Below, piece after piece: positions 9,174 through 17,194 of a stretch of 64,000 nt of DNA. Location of the stretch: contig NZ_CP023049.2 of NCBI RefSeq assembly GCF_002285635.2, positions 2,356,001 to 2,420,000 on the forward strand, given 5' to 3'. Both the position numbers and the translations under genes were made by a program. Source of the stretch: Chryseobacterium piperi. Its GTDB lineage: Bacteria > Bacteroidota > Bacteroidia > Flavobacteriales > Weeksellaceae. The first letter of the stretch is position 1, and each line of letters opens with the position of its first letter. The notes under the pieces are model-generated. The model was given only the letters and a program-made list of their open reading frames with translations. It searched no databases and was not told the DNA's origin.

Positions 9174-10214
9174 TTAATTCAGTTTTGCCGTCAATTTTTT
9201 AAATTGTTTCTCAGCATTCTTTCCTTCATATAAAATAGCGTAGATCGTATCTACAATCGGAAGCTTAAGGTTTTTCTGTTTTGCAGTCTTATAGATAGAA
9301 TTTGCTGCGTAATATCCTTCCGCAACCATATTCATCGACTGAATTGCAGATTTTACGGTATATCCTTTTCCAATAAGGTTTCCTAAACTCCGGTTTCTTG
9401 AGAATAATGAATACGCCGTTACAAGCAGATCTCCTAAATAAGCACTTTCGTTAACATCTCTTGGGGCTTCATAAATTGCTTCCAGGAAAGTTTCCATTTC
9501 ACGGATGGCATTTGAAACAAATACCGCAGTAAAATTGTCACCGTATCCTAACCCGCTTGCAATCCCTGCTCCGATGGCAAAAATATTCTTAAGAATAGCG
9601 CTGTATTCATTTCCTAAAATATCTTTACTGGAATGAACCTTAATAAAGTCTGAATTGAAAACATCAACCAGCTTTTCGGATATTTCATCTTCTACCGTTG
9701 CTATAGTCAGGTAGGAAAGTCTTTCCATTGCCACCTCTTCTGCATGACAAGGTCCTGCAATCACTGCCTGATTCCTGAAACCAATCTGAAACTCATCCCT
9801 AAGGTAATGTGCTACTACATCATTTACTTTCGGGATAATACCTTTAATGGCAGAAACAAAAATTTTGTCTTTGTAATCACAGGTCATTTTATCCAATGTA
9901 TCTGAAAGATAAATCGATGGTGTTGCCAAAACCACCACATCGCATACTGAAACCAGCTCATTGATATCTGTGGTTAGCTTTAAATTTTTAAGATTAAAAT
10001 TAACGGCAGTTAAGTAGGTTGGATTATGTCCCCGAAGCTCAATCGCTCCTTTTACAAATTCACTTCTTACACACCAGTGTACTACTTTACAGTTTTCAAC
10101 AAGCATTTTTACGATCGCAGTTGCAAAACTTCCACTTCCTACCACCCCTACGGAAACCTCATTTTTACTCTTTTTCGGATTTGAAGATTCTGAAATTGTT
10201 TTCTTTTTCGCCAT
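9174..10214 (-). CDS. gpsA: NAD(P)-dependent glycerol-3-phosphate dehydrogenase
   Basis: This cytosolic enzyme (347 residues from the chosen start) reduces dihydroxyacetone phosphate to sn-glycerol-3-phosphate for phospholipid synthesis. The N-terminal Rossmann motif is VGVVGSGSFATAIVKML. The catalytic region is EYSAILKNIFAIGAGIASGLGYGDN, which contains the conserved Lys. The frame extends upstream to 10286. However, a TATATTTG promoter box lies at 10232-10239, so transcripts would begin near 10226, and the ATG at 10214 (MAKKKTISE) must be the start. The Lys-rich N-terminal extension of about 20 residues before the Rossmann fold is longer than in E. coli. It is monocistronic, with its own terminator. 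Confidence 0.93.
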   Translation of the reverse strand: MAKKKTISESSNPKKSKNEVSVGVVGSGSFATAIVKMLVENCKVVHWCVRSEFVKGAIELRGHNPTYLTAVNFNLKNLKLTTDINELVSVCDVVVLATPSIYLSDTLDKMTCDYKDKIFVSAIKGIIPKVNDVVAHYLRDEFQIGFRNQAVIAGPCHAEEVAMERLSYLTIATVEDEISEKLVDVFNSDFIKVHSSKDILGNEYSAILKNIFAIGAGIASGLGYGDNFTAVFVSNAIREMETFLEAIYEAPRDVNESAYLGDLLVTAYSLFSRNRSLGNLIGKGYTVKSAIQSMNMVAEGYYAANSIYKTAKQKNLKLPIVDTIYAILYEGKNAEKQFKKLTAKLN

Positions 10215-10231
10215 AATTGAAATGTGAACTG

Positions 10232-10260
10232 CAAATATATTAAAACAAAGAATTATCAAA
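10232..10260 (-). promoter_or_regulatory. gpsA promoter
   Basis: On the minus strand TTTG (10260-10257) is followed after 17 nt by TATATTTG (10239-10232). This is the Bacteroidota -33/-7 pattern and it sets the gpsA start. Confidence 0.65.
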
Positions 10261-10393
10261 GCTTTTGTCCCCATGATAAAATCCAATTTTCTGAAAAAAT
10301 TAACACTTCAGTACAATTAAATAAAGAAATCAACGTTAAATATTGAAATAAATAAATTTTAATTAAAAATAAATCACAAAGCTTATTTTTAAT

Positions 10394-10401
10394 TAAATTT
10401 G
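10394..10401 (+). promoter_or_regulatory. Probable -7 box of the M23 peptidase gene
   Basis: TAAATTTG matches TAnnTTTG 39 nt before the ATG at 10441. A good -33 TTG at normal spacing is not evident, so this is tentative. If it is right, it rules out the in-frame ATG at 10399. Confidence 0.4.
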
Positions 10402-10440
10402 CAATCTTTGAACCGTTTTTTAATACTAAGTGAAAGAAAT

Positions 10441-11472
10441 ATGAAGAAATTTCTAAGCAGCAAAAAGAACGTAAATATCCTCTTAGGAGGGCTTTTACTA
10501 GTAGTTTTTGCACAAGGCATTTTTATAGCCAAGTTATCTTCTGAAAAGGATGACAAGATGTATGAAGTGAATCTTGTAAAAATTAACACTGAAAGAGACA
10601 GTGTCGATTACTTAAAAATGAAAACAGATCTCACTTTAGTGGATCAGACTGTAGCACAGCTTAATTCATTCCTAAAATCAAAAGATGTTTCGAGTGAAAA
10701 GCTGATGTTTCTAAGCAAAGACAGTATTTCCAATTCTGTCTATCTCGCCAAGCAGGCCAACAGATACAGCCAATATTTAATGGATTTACAGAAAAAGCTG
10801 ATGCAGGTTCCTTTAGGAATGCCTACTGATGGTTATATTTCATCCAATTTTGGAATCAGAAAAAATCCGATCCCCTTTAAAACGGTCTACGCTTCAGTCA
10901 GAACCAATGCAGTAGAGGCAAAACCAACTATTGCTGCCACTCCAAAACCTGAGGTAAAAGCTGAACCTGTAGAGAAAACTATTGAACTCACGGACAGCTA
11001 TGGAAATAAAAGAGAAGTAAAAGTTATGGTAACTCCTAAAACGGCTTCTGCTCCGGCAGCTTCCACAGTTCCCAATTCTACAAAATCCATTGCCACAACA
11101 AGTACTCCATCTAAATCAGCTCCAATGGAAAGAAATAATCCACCTGCAGAAGCCGATCAGATGCAGTTCCATAAGGGACTTGACATTGCAGTTGCTTATG
11201 GTTCTGATGTAAGAGCCTCTGCCGCCGGAACCATTATTTTTTCGGGGCAAAAAGGAGGTTATGGAAACTGTGTGATCGTTTCCCATGGAAATGGTTTGGC
11301 CACCCTATACGGCCACTTATCCGAATTAATAGCAAAAGTGAATGACAAGGTAAAAGTGGGACAGGTAATCGCCAAATCAGGAAACTCCGGACGTTCTACC
11401 GGGCCTCATCTTCATTATGAAGTACATAAAAACAATACTCCGGTCAATCCAAAATTGTTTATGAATCTATAA
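10441..11472 (+). CDS. M23 family metallopeptidase, membrane-anchored
   Basis: Peptidoglycan hydrolase or divisome-type LytM protein of 343 residues. A membrane anchor lies at about residues 10-30 (NVNILLGGLLLVVFAQGIFIAKL). A coiled region of about 100 residues follows, then the LytM domain. The first conserved segment is GYISSNFGIRKNPI. The zinc ligands appear in FHKGLDIAVAYGSDV (H..xD) and GPHLHYEVH (HxH). Between these two halves sits an insert of about 90 residues rich in Ala, Pro, Thr, Lys and Ser, which is unusual because the two motifs are normally close. The ATG at 10441 (MKKFLSSKK) is chosen over the one at 10399, since it gives a normal membrane anchor. It is divergent from gpsA. 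Confidence 0.88.
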   Translation: MKKFLSSKKNVNILLGGLLLVVFAQGIFIAKLSSEKDDKMYEVNLVKINTERDSVDYLKMKTDLTLVDQTVAQLNSFLKSKDVSSEKLMFLSKDSISNSVYLAKQANRYSQYLMDLQKKLMQVPLGMPTDGYISSNFGIRKNPIPFKTVYASVRTNAVEAKPTIAATPKPEVKAEPVEKTIELTDSYGNKREVKVMVTPKTASAPAASTVPNSTKSIATTSTPSKSAPMERNNPPAEADQMQFHKGLDIAVAYGSDVRASAAGTIIFSGQKGGYGNCVIVSHGNGLATLYGHLSELIAKVNDKVKVGQVIAKSGNSGRSTGPHLHYEVHKNNTPVNPKLFMNL

Positions 11473-11474
11473 TA

Positions 11475-11506
11475 AAAAACGGCTATCTTTTGACAGCCGT
11501 TTTTTA
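11475..11506 (+). terminator. Terminator after the M23 gene
   Basis: The hairpin AAAACGGCT / AGCCGTTTT is followed by T residues, starting 3 nt after the stop codon. Confidence 0.85.
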
Positions 11507-11524
11507 TTTTCCAGAAGAGCATAT

Positions 11525-11858
11525 ACTCTTTTTAAATTGTAGTAAAGAGATCTGAATAATCTACGAGAGTCTTACACACGCAAAGATTTATTTTCTACCT
11601 TCTCAATTTAAGTAAGCAAAGAGAGAAGATCAACAAGTTGATCCGATAAAGCTAATGATAACAATGTATCTTTTAATGAAAGGATATATACTATTAAATT
11701 TCACCTTTTTAAATGCAGTAAAAATATCTGCGTAATCTGCTAAATCTGCGAGAGTTTTATATATACAAAGATTTATCTTCTATACTCTCTATTTAAGTAA
11801 GCCAACGATAGATCAACCTGTTGATTTGATAAAACTAATGATTACATTATCTCTTTAA
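11525..11858. repeat. Diverged tandem duplication (two ~150-bp units)
   Basis: This gene-free stretch holds two related units, about 11525-11680 and 11703-11858. They share, in order, CTTTTTAAAT, ATCTG.(G/A)TAATCT, GAGAGT.TTA, CAAAGATTTAT.TTCTA, ATTTAAGTAAGC, GATCAAC..GTTGAT and GATAAA(G/A)CTAATGAT. The second unit carries an additional AATCTGCTAAATCTGCG. No reading frame of note is present. It is likely an old duplication of a dispersed intergenic repeat between two convergent genes. Confidence 0.75.
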
Positions 11859-11861
11859 TTA

Positions 11862-11895
11862 AAAAACTTGGCTGCCATCTGGCAGCCAAGTTTTT
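11862..11895 (-). terminator. Terminator after the MBL-fold gene
   Basis: AAACTTGGCTGCC pairs perfectly with GGCAGCCAAGTTT and is followed by T residues on the minus strand, 8 nt past the stop. Confidence 0.9.
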
Positions 11896-11902
11896 ATATC
11901 TA

Positions 11903-13078
11903 TTATTTTAAAATTTTGAATGGAACTTTGAAATGATTGAATGATCCATCTTTACCAGCGATATTCGTATAGATGATATTTTTATTATAATCCTGAATAT
12001 GAGTAACATTTTCTCCGGTCTTCGGTTCATGCCAGTAGACCATGAATATATTTTTCGCTATTTCTGTAGCCGTATACTGAACCGTATCGGAAATTCCTTT
12101 AAAGCTCCCGGTTCCTGTAAAAGACATCGTTTGATTATCTTTATAATCCAATACAAATTTTCCTTTTCCGAAATCCACGTCAACTTTTCGTCCGATAGCC
12201 GGATAAGGAGATTTTAAATCCCAGTTCATCTCACCCAGAAATACCTTTACCCCCATTTCCAACTCATCTTTTCCCGGAAGATCTGGATATTGCTTAACCA
12301 TGTATTGTACAATGGTATCTGAAGTTTTGTTTTCCGTGACTGCTTTCTTATAATTCTCCAGGTAATTCTTAACGAAGTCCAATGATTGCGGACTCAGGTT
12401 CTCTTTTGCAAAATGAGAGGGAATGACCTGTTGTGGTTGTAATACCTTCATCGCATCAATTTGACCAATCCATTGATCCAGCGCTTCTTTATTCTGTGTA
12501 TCTGCCATCCATAGGTGGGAATCAATGGAAACGGAGATTCCACCTGCTATTGTTTTTAATGATGGAATCCAAAGAAAACCGTGAGCCGGATCTTCAGGGT
12601 TTTGCTTAATCTCAATTTTATTCCCTTCCAGATCAGGAATGGTATTGACGGCTTCCGGAATGATAATTTTAGAGGGTGCATCTGTTTTCAACTGCGGCTT
12701 CCATACTGCTAATTTATCATCCTTTGATGCTGAAATCAGATAAGCAGTTTGGGCTGTGGATATAATTTTCACATTAGGAAATGCTTTTTTAATAACATCC
12801 AATCCAAAATAAAAATCGGGATCACTATGTGAAATAAAAACTGTTTTCAGATTTTTACCCGTCGCTTTGATTTCCTTAACTAACTGCTCTGCATATTGCT
12901 TTTGAAACTGGGCATCGATCAGCATGGCATCCTTATCTCCATAAACTATAGTCGATGTGATCGGAAAAATAGCTTTAGTCCCCGGATTATAGACCTTTAT
13001 CTTCAGCGTTCCTGCTAATCCAAAGCTTATAAAACCCATTAAGGTAAGTAATGATAATAATTTCTTTCTTAACATCAT
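11903..13078 (-). CDS. MBL-fold protein with altered metal site and MoaF-like C-terminal domain
   Basis: Exported protein of 391 residues: a signal peptide (KKLLSLLTLMGFISFGLAG), a metallo-beta-lactamase fold (about residues 25-270) and a C-terminal domain of about 100 residues. The C-terminal domain ends with HIQDYNKNIIYTNI, which resembles the MoaF-like lipocalin fold. The usual HxHxDH metal motif is replaced by HSDPDF (near residue 82-90), so two His ligands are Asp and Phe. A later His (VIPSHFAKEN) and an Asp (WMADTQNK) remain. The enzyme may bind one metal, or be a hydrolase with a changed site. It follows the NAD(P)-binding gene after 12 nt and so probably belongs to the Rrf2-controlled unit. 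The substrate is unknown. Confidence 0.8.
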   Translation of the reverse strand: MMLRKKLLSLLTLMGFISFGLAGTLKIKVYNPGTKAIFPITSTIVYGDKDAMLIDAQFQKQYAEQLVKEIKATGKNLKTVFISHSDPDFYFGLDVIKKAFPNVKIISTAQTAYLISASKDDKLAVWKPQLKTDAPSKIIIPEAVNTIPDLEGNKIEIKQNPEDPAHGFLWIPSLKTIAGGISVSIDSHLWMADTQNKEALDQWIGQIDAMKVLQPQQVIPSHFAKENLSPQSLDFVKNYLENYKKAVTENKTSDTIVQYMVKQYPDLPGKDELEMGVKVFLGEMNWDLKSPYPAIGRKVDVDFGKGKFVLDYKDNQTMSFTGTGSFKGISDTVQYTATEIAKNIFMVYWHEPKTGENVTHIQDYNKNIIYTNIAGKDGSFNHFKVPFKILK

Positions 13079-13090
13079 TCTATATCTTAA

Positions 13091-13744
13091 TTAATATGCA
13101 GCAGTAAAACGTTCACGGATGTGATTATTTTGCTCCAATTCGTCTACCAAAGCTACCGCTACATCTTCTACTGAAAGAATGCTTCTTCCGTTTTCATCAA
13201 AAACCGGAGTTTCTAAAGAAGTTCTGTATTTTCCTGTTCTGATTCCTACATTGGCCTGATTCATTTCGATGGCCGGACTAAAGAACGTCCAGTCTAATGT
13301 GTTGTTTTCTTTGATCTTATTAAGATAGTCTCTTGCTGCCGTTGCTCCCGGTTTATACGCTTCAGGGAAATCTGGAGTATCCACAATTTGAACATGATCT
13401 GGTGTATAAAGACTTCCTGCCCCACCTACAACGATCAATCTTTTTACGCCTGATTGCTCAACAGCTTTTTCAATATTTTCAGAACCTGTCAGAAAATCGT
13501 GGTAAAGGTTTGGATTGGTCCATCCTGCATTATATGTACTGATCACCGCATCGGCCCCTTGTAAACCCTCTGCTAATTGACCTACATTATTTACATCAAT
13601 GCTTTTTGCTTTTACTTTTTCATTCTGCTCAACTTTAGAAGCGTCTCTTACAATAGCTTCAACCTCATATCCTCTGTTTTCTAATTCTTTCACAACATGC
13701 GAACCTACAAATCCTGTCGCACCAATTACTGCTACTTTTTTCAT
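13091..13744 (-). CDS. NAD(P)H-binding SDR-type protein
   Basis: A 217-residue atypical short-chain dehydrogenase of the NmrA/YwnB-like type. The N-terminal KKVAVIGATGFVGSHVV is the GxxGxxG dinucleotide motif. The rest has the expected alternation (AVISTYNAGW, LIVVGGAGSLY, WTFFSPAIEM) but lacks a classical YxxxK. Such proteins are often redox-responsive and are controlled by Rrf2 or MarR-type regulators. A TGTAA-N9-TTACA palindrome 22 nt upstream of the start is shared with the adjacent Rrf2 gene. The MBL-fold gene follows after 12 nt. The physiological substrate is not predictable. Confidence 0.88.
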   Translation of the reverse strand: MKKVAVIGATGFVGSHVVKELENRGYEVEAIVRDASKVEQNEKVKAKSIDVNNVGQLAEGLQGADAVISTYNAGWTNPNLYHDFLTGSENIEKAVEQSGVKRLIVVGGAGSLYTPDHVQIVDTPDFPEAYKPGATAARDYLNKIKENNTLDWTFFSPAIEMNQANVGIRTGKYRTSLETPVFDENGRSILSVEDVAVALVDELEQNNHIRERFTAAY

Positions 13745-13766
13745 AATATTTATTTTTAAAATTAAT

Positions 13767-13785
13767 TGTAATAAAGTTCGTTACA
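13767..13785. promoter_or_regulatory. Probable Rrf2 operator upstream of the SDR gene
   Basis: TGTAA-N9-TTACA is a perfect 5+5 inverted repeat with the same half-sites and spacing as the site in the Rrf2 gene's own promoter. It lies between the Rrf2 stop and the SDR start. Confidence 0.6.
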
Positions 13786-13803
13786 TTTAAGGGTAAAAAA
13801 ATT

Positions 13804-14214
13804 TTATTTGAATTGATCACAAAATTCCTGCAATGTCTTATCTCCTAAAAATTGAATTACCAACTCTTCTGTTTCATTGAATAATGTATTCAAATGATTA
13901 TTAATCTCCTTTCCTACAGTACACGCAGGATTGGGATTTTGATTTTTCTTTCCGAGGACTTCAGTATTTTTTACTGCTGAATAAATTTCGGAAATACTAA
14001 TTGACTGTGCACTTCTGGAAAGCTGGCTCCCGCCTTCTTTTCCTTGTCTGCTAATGACCAAACCGGCTGCTCTTAAAACACCTATTTCTTTACGAACGAC
14101 TACAGGGTTGATATTAATACTCCCTGCCATCCATTCAGAAGTTAACCACTCCTGAGGACTTTCAGCCAATAAGGTCATAATATGTACTGCCGTAGCAAAT
14201 CTTGTATTGTTCAT
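13804..14214 (-). CDS. Rrf2 family transcriptional regulator
   Basis: Winged-helix repressor of 136 residues. The N-terminus RFATAVHIMTLLAE and the recognition segment INPVVVRKEIGVLRAAGLV are typical of Rrf2/YwnA-type proteins, as is GKEGGSQLSR in the wing. Only one Cys (ACTVG) is present in the region where Fe-S Rrf2 proteins have three, so it probably carries no cluster. The ATG at 14214 is used, since a TACCTTTG promoter box at 14228-14235 rules out the longer frame from 14241. The operator overlaps its own -33 element and recurs before the next gene, so autorepression with control of the SDR/MBL pair is likely. Confidence 0.9.
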   Translation of the reverse strand: MNNTRFATAVHIMTLLAESPQEWLTSEWMAGSININPVVVRKEIGVLRAAGLVISRQGKEGGSQLSRSAQSISISEIYSAVKNTEVLGKKNQNPNPACTVGKEINNHLNTLFNETEELVIQFLGDKTLQEFCDQFK

Positions 14215-14227
14215 TGTAATTACATGA

Positions 14228-14280
14228 CAAAGGTAAAACAAATTTTTAACTGTAACAAATATTATTACAGTTAAATTTTT
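14228..14280 (-). promoter_or_regulatory. Rrf2 gene promoter with overlapping operator
   Basis: On the minus strand a TACCTTTG -7 box (14235-14228) is preceded by TTTG at 14259-14256, with 20 nt between. The TTTG falls inside the palindrome TTTAACTGTAA-N9-TTACAGTTAAA (14247-14273... core TGTAA-N9-TTACA at 14251-14269). Binding would block polymerase, which fits autorepression. Confidence 0.65.
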
Positions 14281-14281
14281 C

Positions 14282-15232
14282 TTAAAGAATCAATTTGTCT
14301 AAATCCAGCAAAAGATAATTGATATTTTGATTAATCGTTCGTGTTGCAGACTGCATTTGATTCAGCATGGCAGCCCGATTCTGGAGATCATCTGCACGGT
14401 AAAATCCGCCATCACTAAAAATTACAGAACTATCCGCCGCATTTTTATTGTCATCAAACTGATAATGCAGCCATCGTTGTTTCATATTCCGGATAATGGA
14501 AGAAGCTTCTTTATTGGAAAATTTCTTTTCGGTATACATGTACCAAATAAACGGTGGGAAATTCGGAGACTCCAGTTTCTCACGCCAGATGTCGCGCAGC
14601 AGATTCCGCTGATGAATAAATTCAACCTTTTTCCCTTTAGGATTAAGTGTTGCCAAACCAAAACCAGCTCCTAAAGCACCCCCGCTAATATCTATAGCAC
14701 TACTCCATCCTTGGTCTTTCACTATCCCACCCGCAATAGATGCTGCAGCCCCTGCGGCAATAGAGTATAAGATAAGTTTGTTATTTCTGGAAGCGTTGAG
14801 ATTATCCACATAACTTCCTATCTGCGCCACCCGCTCTCCTTCACAATCAAATTCTGCGGCTACTGCATCCAGCTCTGTCAGTGCAATGGTAATCTTACTA
14901 TTGATTTTCGTTTTTAGCTGTAACACCCTAACCTGGGCACTTAATGAAGAATCTTTTTTAAGTTCCATAATTTTATTCACCTCATCGAGATTATCCAAAG
15001 CATTTAAAATAAGAATACTTTGATCAGAAAACGTGCTTTTAAGCTCCTTATTAGCGGCTAAAATAGAGTCTGAATTATAAGATGGAAGTTTCTTGGTATA
15101 ATTATATTGGAATGGCGCTTTGCAATAGCTGTCCTTTAATGTGAGAATATTCTGCTTAATGGCCTGATTTTTCTTTGAAACACATGAAGTTATGATGCTA
15201 AAAATAGCAAAAAGGTAAAGTAGCTTTTTCAT
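14282..15232 (-). CDS. Putative lipoprotein of unknown function
   Basis: A 316-residue protein with a lipoprotein signal (MKKLLYLFAIFSIITSC, lipobox ITSC). The N-terminal half is helical and charged. Residues around 155-200 form a Gly/Ala-rich hydrophobic segment (SIAAGAAASIAGGIV and GALGAGFGLATL), suggestive of a glycine-zipper membrane hairpin. No known domain was recognised. The gene ends one base upstream of the Rrf2 palindrome and reads toward it; it starts 164 nt from the FKBP stop. The annotation is limited to location and topology. Confidence 0.7.
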   Translation of the reverse strand: MKKLLYLFAIFSIITSCVSKKNQAIKQNILTLKDSYCKAPFQYNYTKKLPSYNSDSILAANKELKSTFSDQSILILNALDNLDEVNKIMELKKDSSLSAQVRVLQLKTKINSKITIALTELDAVAAEFDCEGERVAQIGSYVDNLNASRNNKLILYSIAAGAAASIAGGIVKDQGWSSAIDISGGALGAGFGLATLNPKGKKVEFIHQRNLLRDIWREKLESPNFPPFIWYMYTEKKFSNKEASSIIRNMKQRWLHYQFDDNKNAADSSVIFSDGGFYRADDLQNRAAMLNQMQSATRTINQNINYLLLDLDKLIL

Positions 15233-15349
15233 TCAGTCTATTTTGTGCAATAGGTTAATTACAAAAACACAGCAGATTATGGTTTAAAATAATCTCCAAG
15301 CTGTTCAATCAACTTAAATCTAAAATACGAATTTAATATAAATAAAAAA

Positions 15350-15375
15350 ATTTACCCGAAAATCAGGTAAATTTT
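15350..15375 (-). terminator. Terminator after the FKBP gene
   Basis: AAATTTACC / GGTAAATTT hairpin with a following T-run on the minus strand, about 20 nt after the stop. Confidence 0.75.
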
Positions 15376-15396
15376 AAGCTTTATTTAATAAGATCA

Positions 15397-15831
15397 TTAT
15401 TTGATCCCCAACAATTCAACTTCAAAAATAAGTGTACTATTAGGTCCTATTTCTTTGCTGATCTGTTCTTCACCATAGGCTAAATTTGGAGGAAGAAATA
15501 ATCTCCATTTGCTTCCTACAGGCATCAGTTGAAGCGCTTCCGTCCATCCTGAAATAACACGGTTCAATGGAAATGATGCAGGAGTTCCTCTTTTTACAGA
15601 GCTGTCAAAAACATCACCATTAATTGTAGTTCCATGATAATGGCATTTAACCGTATCCTTTGCCTTGGGTTGCGCACCATTACCTTCCGTAATAATTTCG
15701 TATTGCAAACCGCTTGGTAATGTTACAACTCCCTCTTTTTTAGCATTTTCTTCCATGAAAGCTTTTCCAGCATTCAGGTTCTTTTCAGCCAATTCTTTTT
15801 TGCGTTTAAATAACATATCTGCTACTCCCAT
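15397..15831 (-). CDS. FKBP-type peptidyl-prolyl cis-trans isomerase
   Basis: A 144-residue prolyl isomerase with a short charged N-terminal helix (FKRKKELAEKNLNAGKAF) and one FKBP domain. The active-site pattern is visible: VKCHYHGTTINGDVFDSS, then VISGWTEALQLMPVG, then LAYGE, then LIFEVELLGIK. No signal peptide is present, so it probably acts in the cytoplasm. The N-terminal helix resembles the dimerisation part of FkpA/Mip-type proteins but is much shorter. It is monocistronic, with a good TATCTTTG promoter just upstream. Confidence 0.92.
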   Translation of the reverse strand: MGVADMLFKRKKELAEKNLNAGKAFMEENAKKEGVVTLPSGLQYEIITEGNGAQPKAKDTVKCHYHGTTINGDVFDSSVKRGTPASFPLNRVISGWTEALQLMPVGSKWRLFLPPNLAYGEEQISKEIGPNSTLIFEVELLGIK

Positions 15832-15845
15832 TACTTATTTTTTTA

Positions 15846-15877
15846 CAAAGATAAACTTTCTAAAAACATTGAAACAA
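15846..15877 (-). promoter_or_regulatory. FKBP gene promoter
   Basis: TATCTTTG (15853-15846 on the minus strand) with TTG 21 nt upstream, 14 nt before the start codon. Confidence 0.55.
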
Positions 15878-15962
15878 TCCTGTTAAAGAAGATGAAACAC
15901 TAAAATAACATTATTTTAACATGGAATCCAAAACTTGGTGTTATAATTGAATTTAAAAATTA

Positions 15963-16961
15963 ATGCCAAGTCCAAAATTATATAATAAGCAATTTAATGA
16001 ACTGACCGAGGAGGAAAAGGAACTCCTTGAAATTAACAAAAAAAGTATTTCGGATTTTGTTGAACAGTCATCTACCATCAGTGATGTGAATTATGCTACA
16101 AGGAATGCCCATGCGAAAACCTATGCTGTCTTAAAAGGAACGTTTAAGGTGAATTCAGAAATCCCCGATGCGCTTCTCCCTTTTTTCGATAATGAAAAAT
16201 ACGAACTGATTATCCGTCTTTCCAATGCACAAATGAAAATAAAGAAGTCTAAAAAAGACTTCCCTGCTTATGGCTTTTCAGTGAAGATAAAAGATGAAAA
16301 CGGAGAGTTATTGGCCAATTATCCATTAGTAAATTTCCCTTTATTTCCTGTAAATTCAGTCAGTACCTTTTTAAAATTATTTACTTCACTTAATCATTTT
16401 TTCATTAACAAATGGAGTAGTTTATTTCCATTAATGATCCAAATGATTAAAGCAATACCATCCGTATTCACTTATTCCTTTTTAAAAAATACATTCCGAC
16501 TGATCGGTAAAAGAAATGACTTTTTTCTATCATTCGATTATCATTCTGTCGGGGCTTATCGTCTGGGCGACTACATGATCAAAATAAAACTCAAGCCAAG
16601 ATCTCCTGAAAAGAACTTTGGAAAAAAAATAAGTACAAAGGAGGCTATTGAAAGCTATTTTAGCTCACATGATTATACAGCAGATGTATTGATCCAGTTA
16701 TGCTATAATTTGAAAGATCAGCCTATCAATAAACTCAATCGTGAATGGAAAAACTCACCTTTTATAAAAATCGGAGAGGTGAAAATCGAAAAAAATACAT
16801 TATCAGATCCCCTTACCAGCGATAATGAACTGCTATCTTTTAATCCGTTTGAAAGCAAAACAATTTTCCAGCCTGTAGGAAAAATACAAAAGCTACGTGA
16901 TGAAGCGTATAAAGTTTCGGTACAGACCAGACGAAAAATCAATAAATTGTTACATGGATAA
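15963..16961 (+). CDS. Catalase-fold protein
   Basis: A 332-residue, single-domain member of the catalase superfamily, much shorter than true catalases (about 480 or more). RNAHAKTYAVLKGTF carries the distal His region, and YELIIRLSNAQ and YGFSVKIKDE follow the catalase fold. The C-terminal QKLRDEAYKVSVQTRR contains RxxxY, the pattern of the proximal haem tyrosine. Short catalase-like proteins are often peroxidase or allene-oxide-synthase-like enzymes, not peroxide dismutating ones. No signal peptide is present. The gene is alone on the plus strand, convergent with the TerC gene. Confidence 0.8.
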   Translation: MPSPKLYNKQFNELTEEEKELLEINKKSISDFVEQSSTISDVNYATRNAHAKTYAVLKGTFKVNSEIPDALLPFFDNEKYELIIRLSNAQMKIKKSKKDFPAYGFSVKIKDENGELLANYPLVNFPLFPVNSVSTFLKLFTSLNHFFINKWSSLFPLMIQMIKAIPSVFTYSFLKNTFRLIGKRNDFFLSFDYHSVGAYRLGDYMIKIKLKPRSPEKNFGKKISTKEAIESYFSSHDYTADVLIQLCYNLKDQPINKLNREWKNSPFIKIGEVKIEKNTLSDPLTSDNELLSFNPFESKTIFQPVGKIQKLRDEAYKVSVQTRRKINKLLHG

Positions 16962-17137
16962 GTTTGTGATTATTTATGATTCAAGGATTCAAGGATTCAA
17001 AGATTTAAAAATTAAAAGATTAGAACCATTTTCCTCTTCTACTTAGAAATTAAAACATGAAAACTCATGTTAAGTAAAATTTTTGGCCACCAATACACCA
17101 ATAAATGAATTCCTGCATTCGTGGCTAAAACAAAAAA
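16962..17137. repeat. Short intergenic region with direct repeats and dispersed-repeat arm
   Basis: A run of GATTCAAG-like units lies at 16979-17005. The segment GAATTCCTGCATTCGTGGCTAAAAC (17107-17131, in pieces) recurs at about 26203-26222, and inverted at 26096-26120 and 59302-59320. No ORF with support is present. Confidence 0.5.
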
Positions 17138-17166
17138 GAAGCGATCTCACTGTTGAGACCGCTTTC
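17138..17166 (-). terminator. Terminator after terC
   Basis: GAAAGCGGTCTCA / TGAGATCGCTTC hairpin with one mismatch, followed by TTTTTTG on the minus strand. The left half is duplicated at 26228-26252. Confidence 0.75.
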
Positions 17167-17194
17167 TTTTATTATTTTCTTTTCTATAATATTA

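Noticed and set aside
10214..10286. Earlier gpsA start at 10286
   Set aside because: A promoter box lies at 10232-10239, downstream of the earlier ATG.
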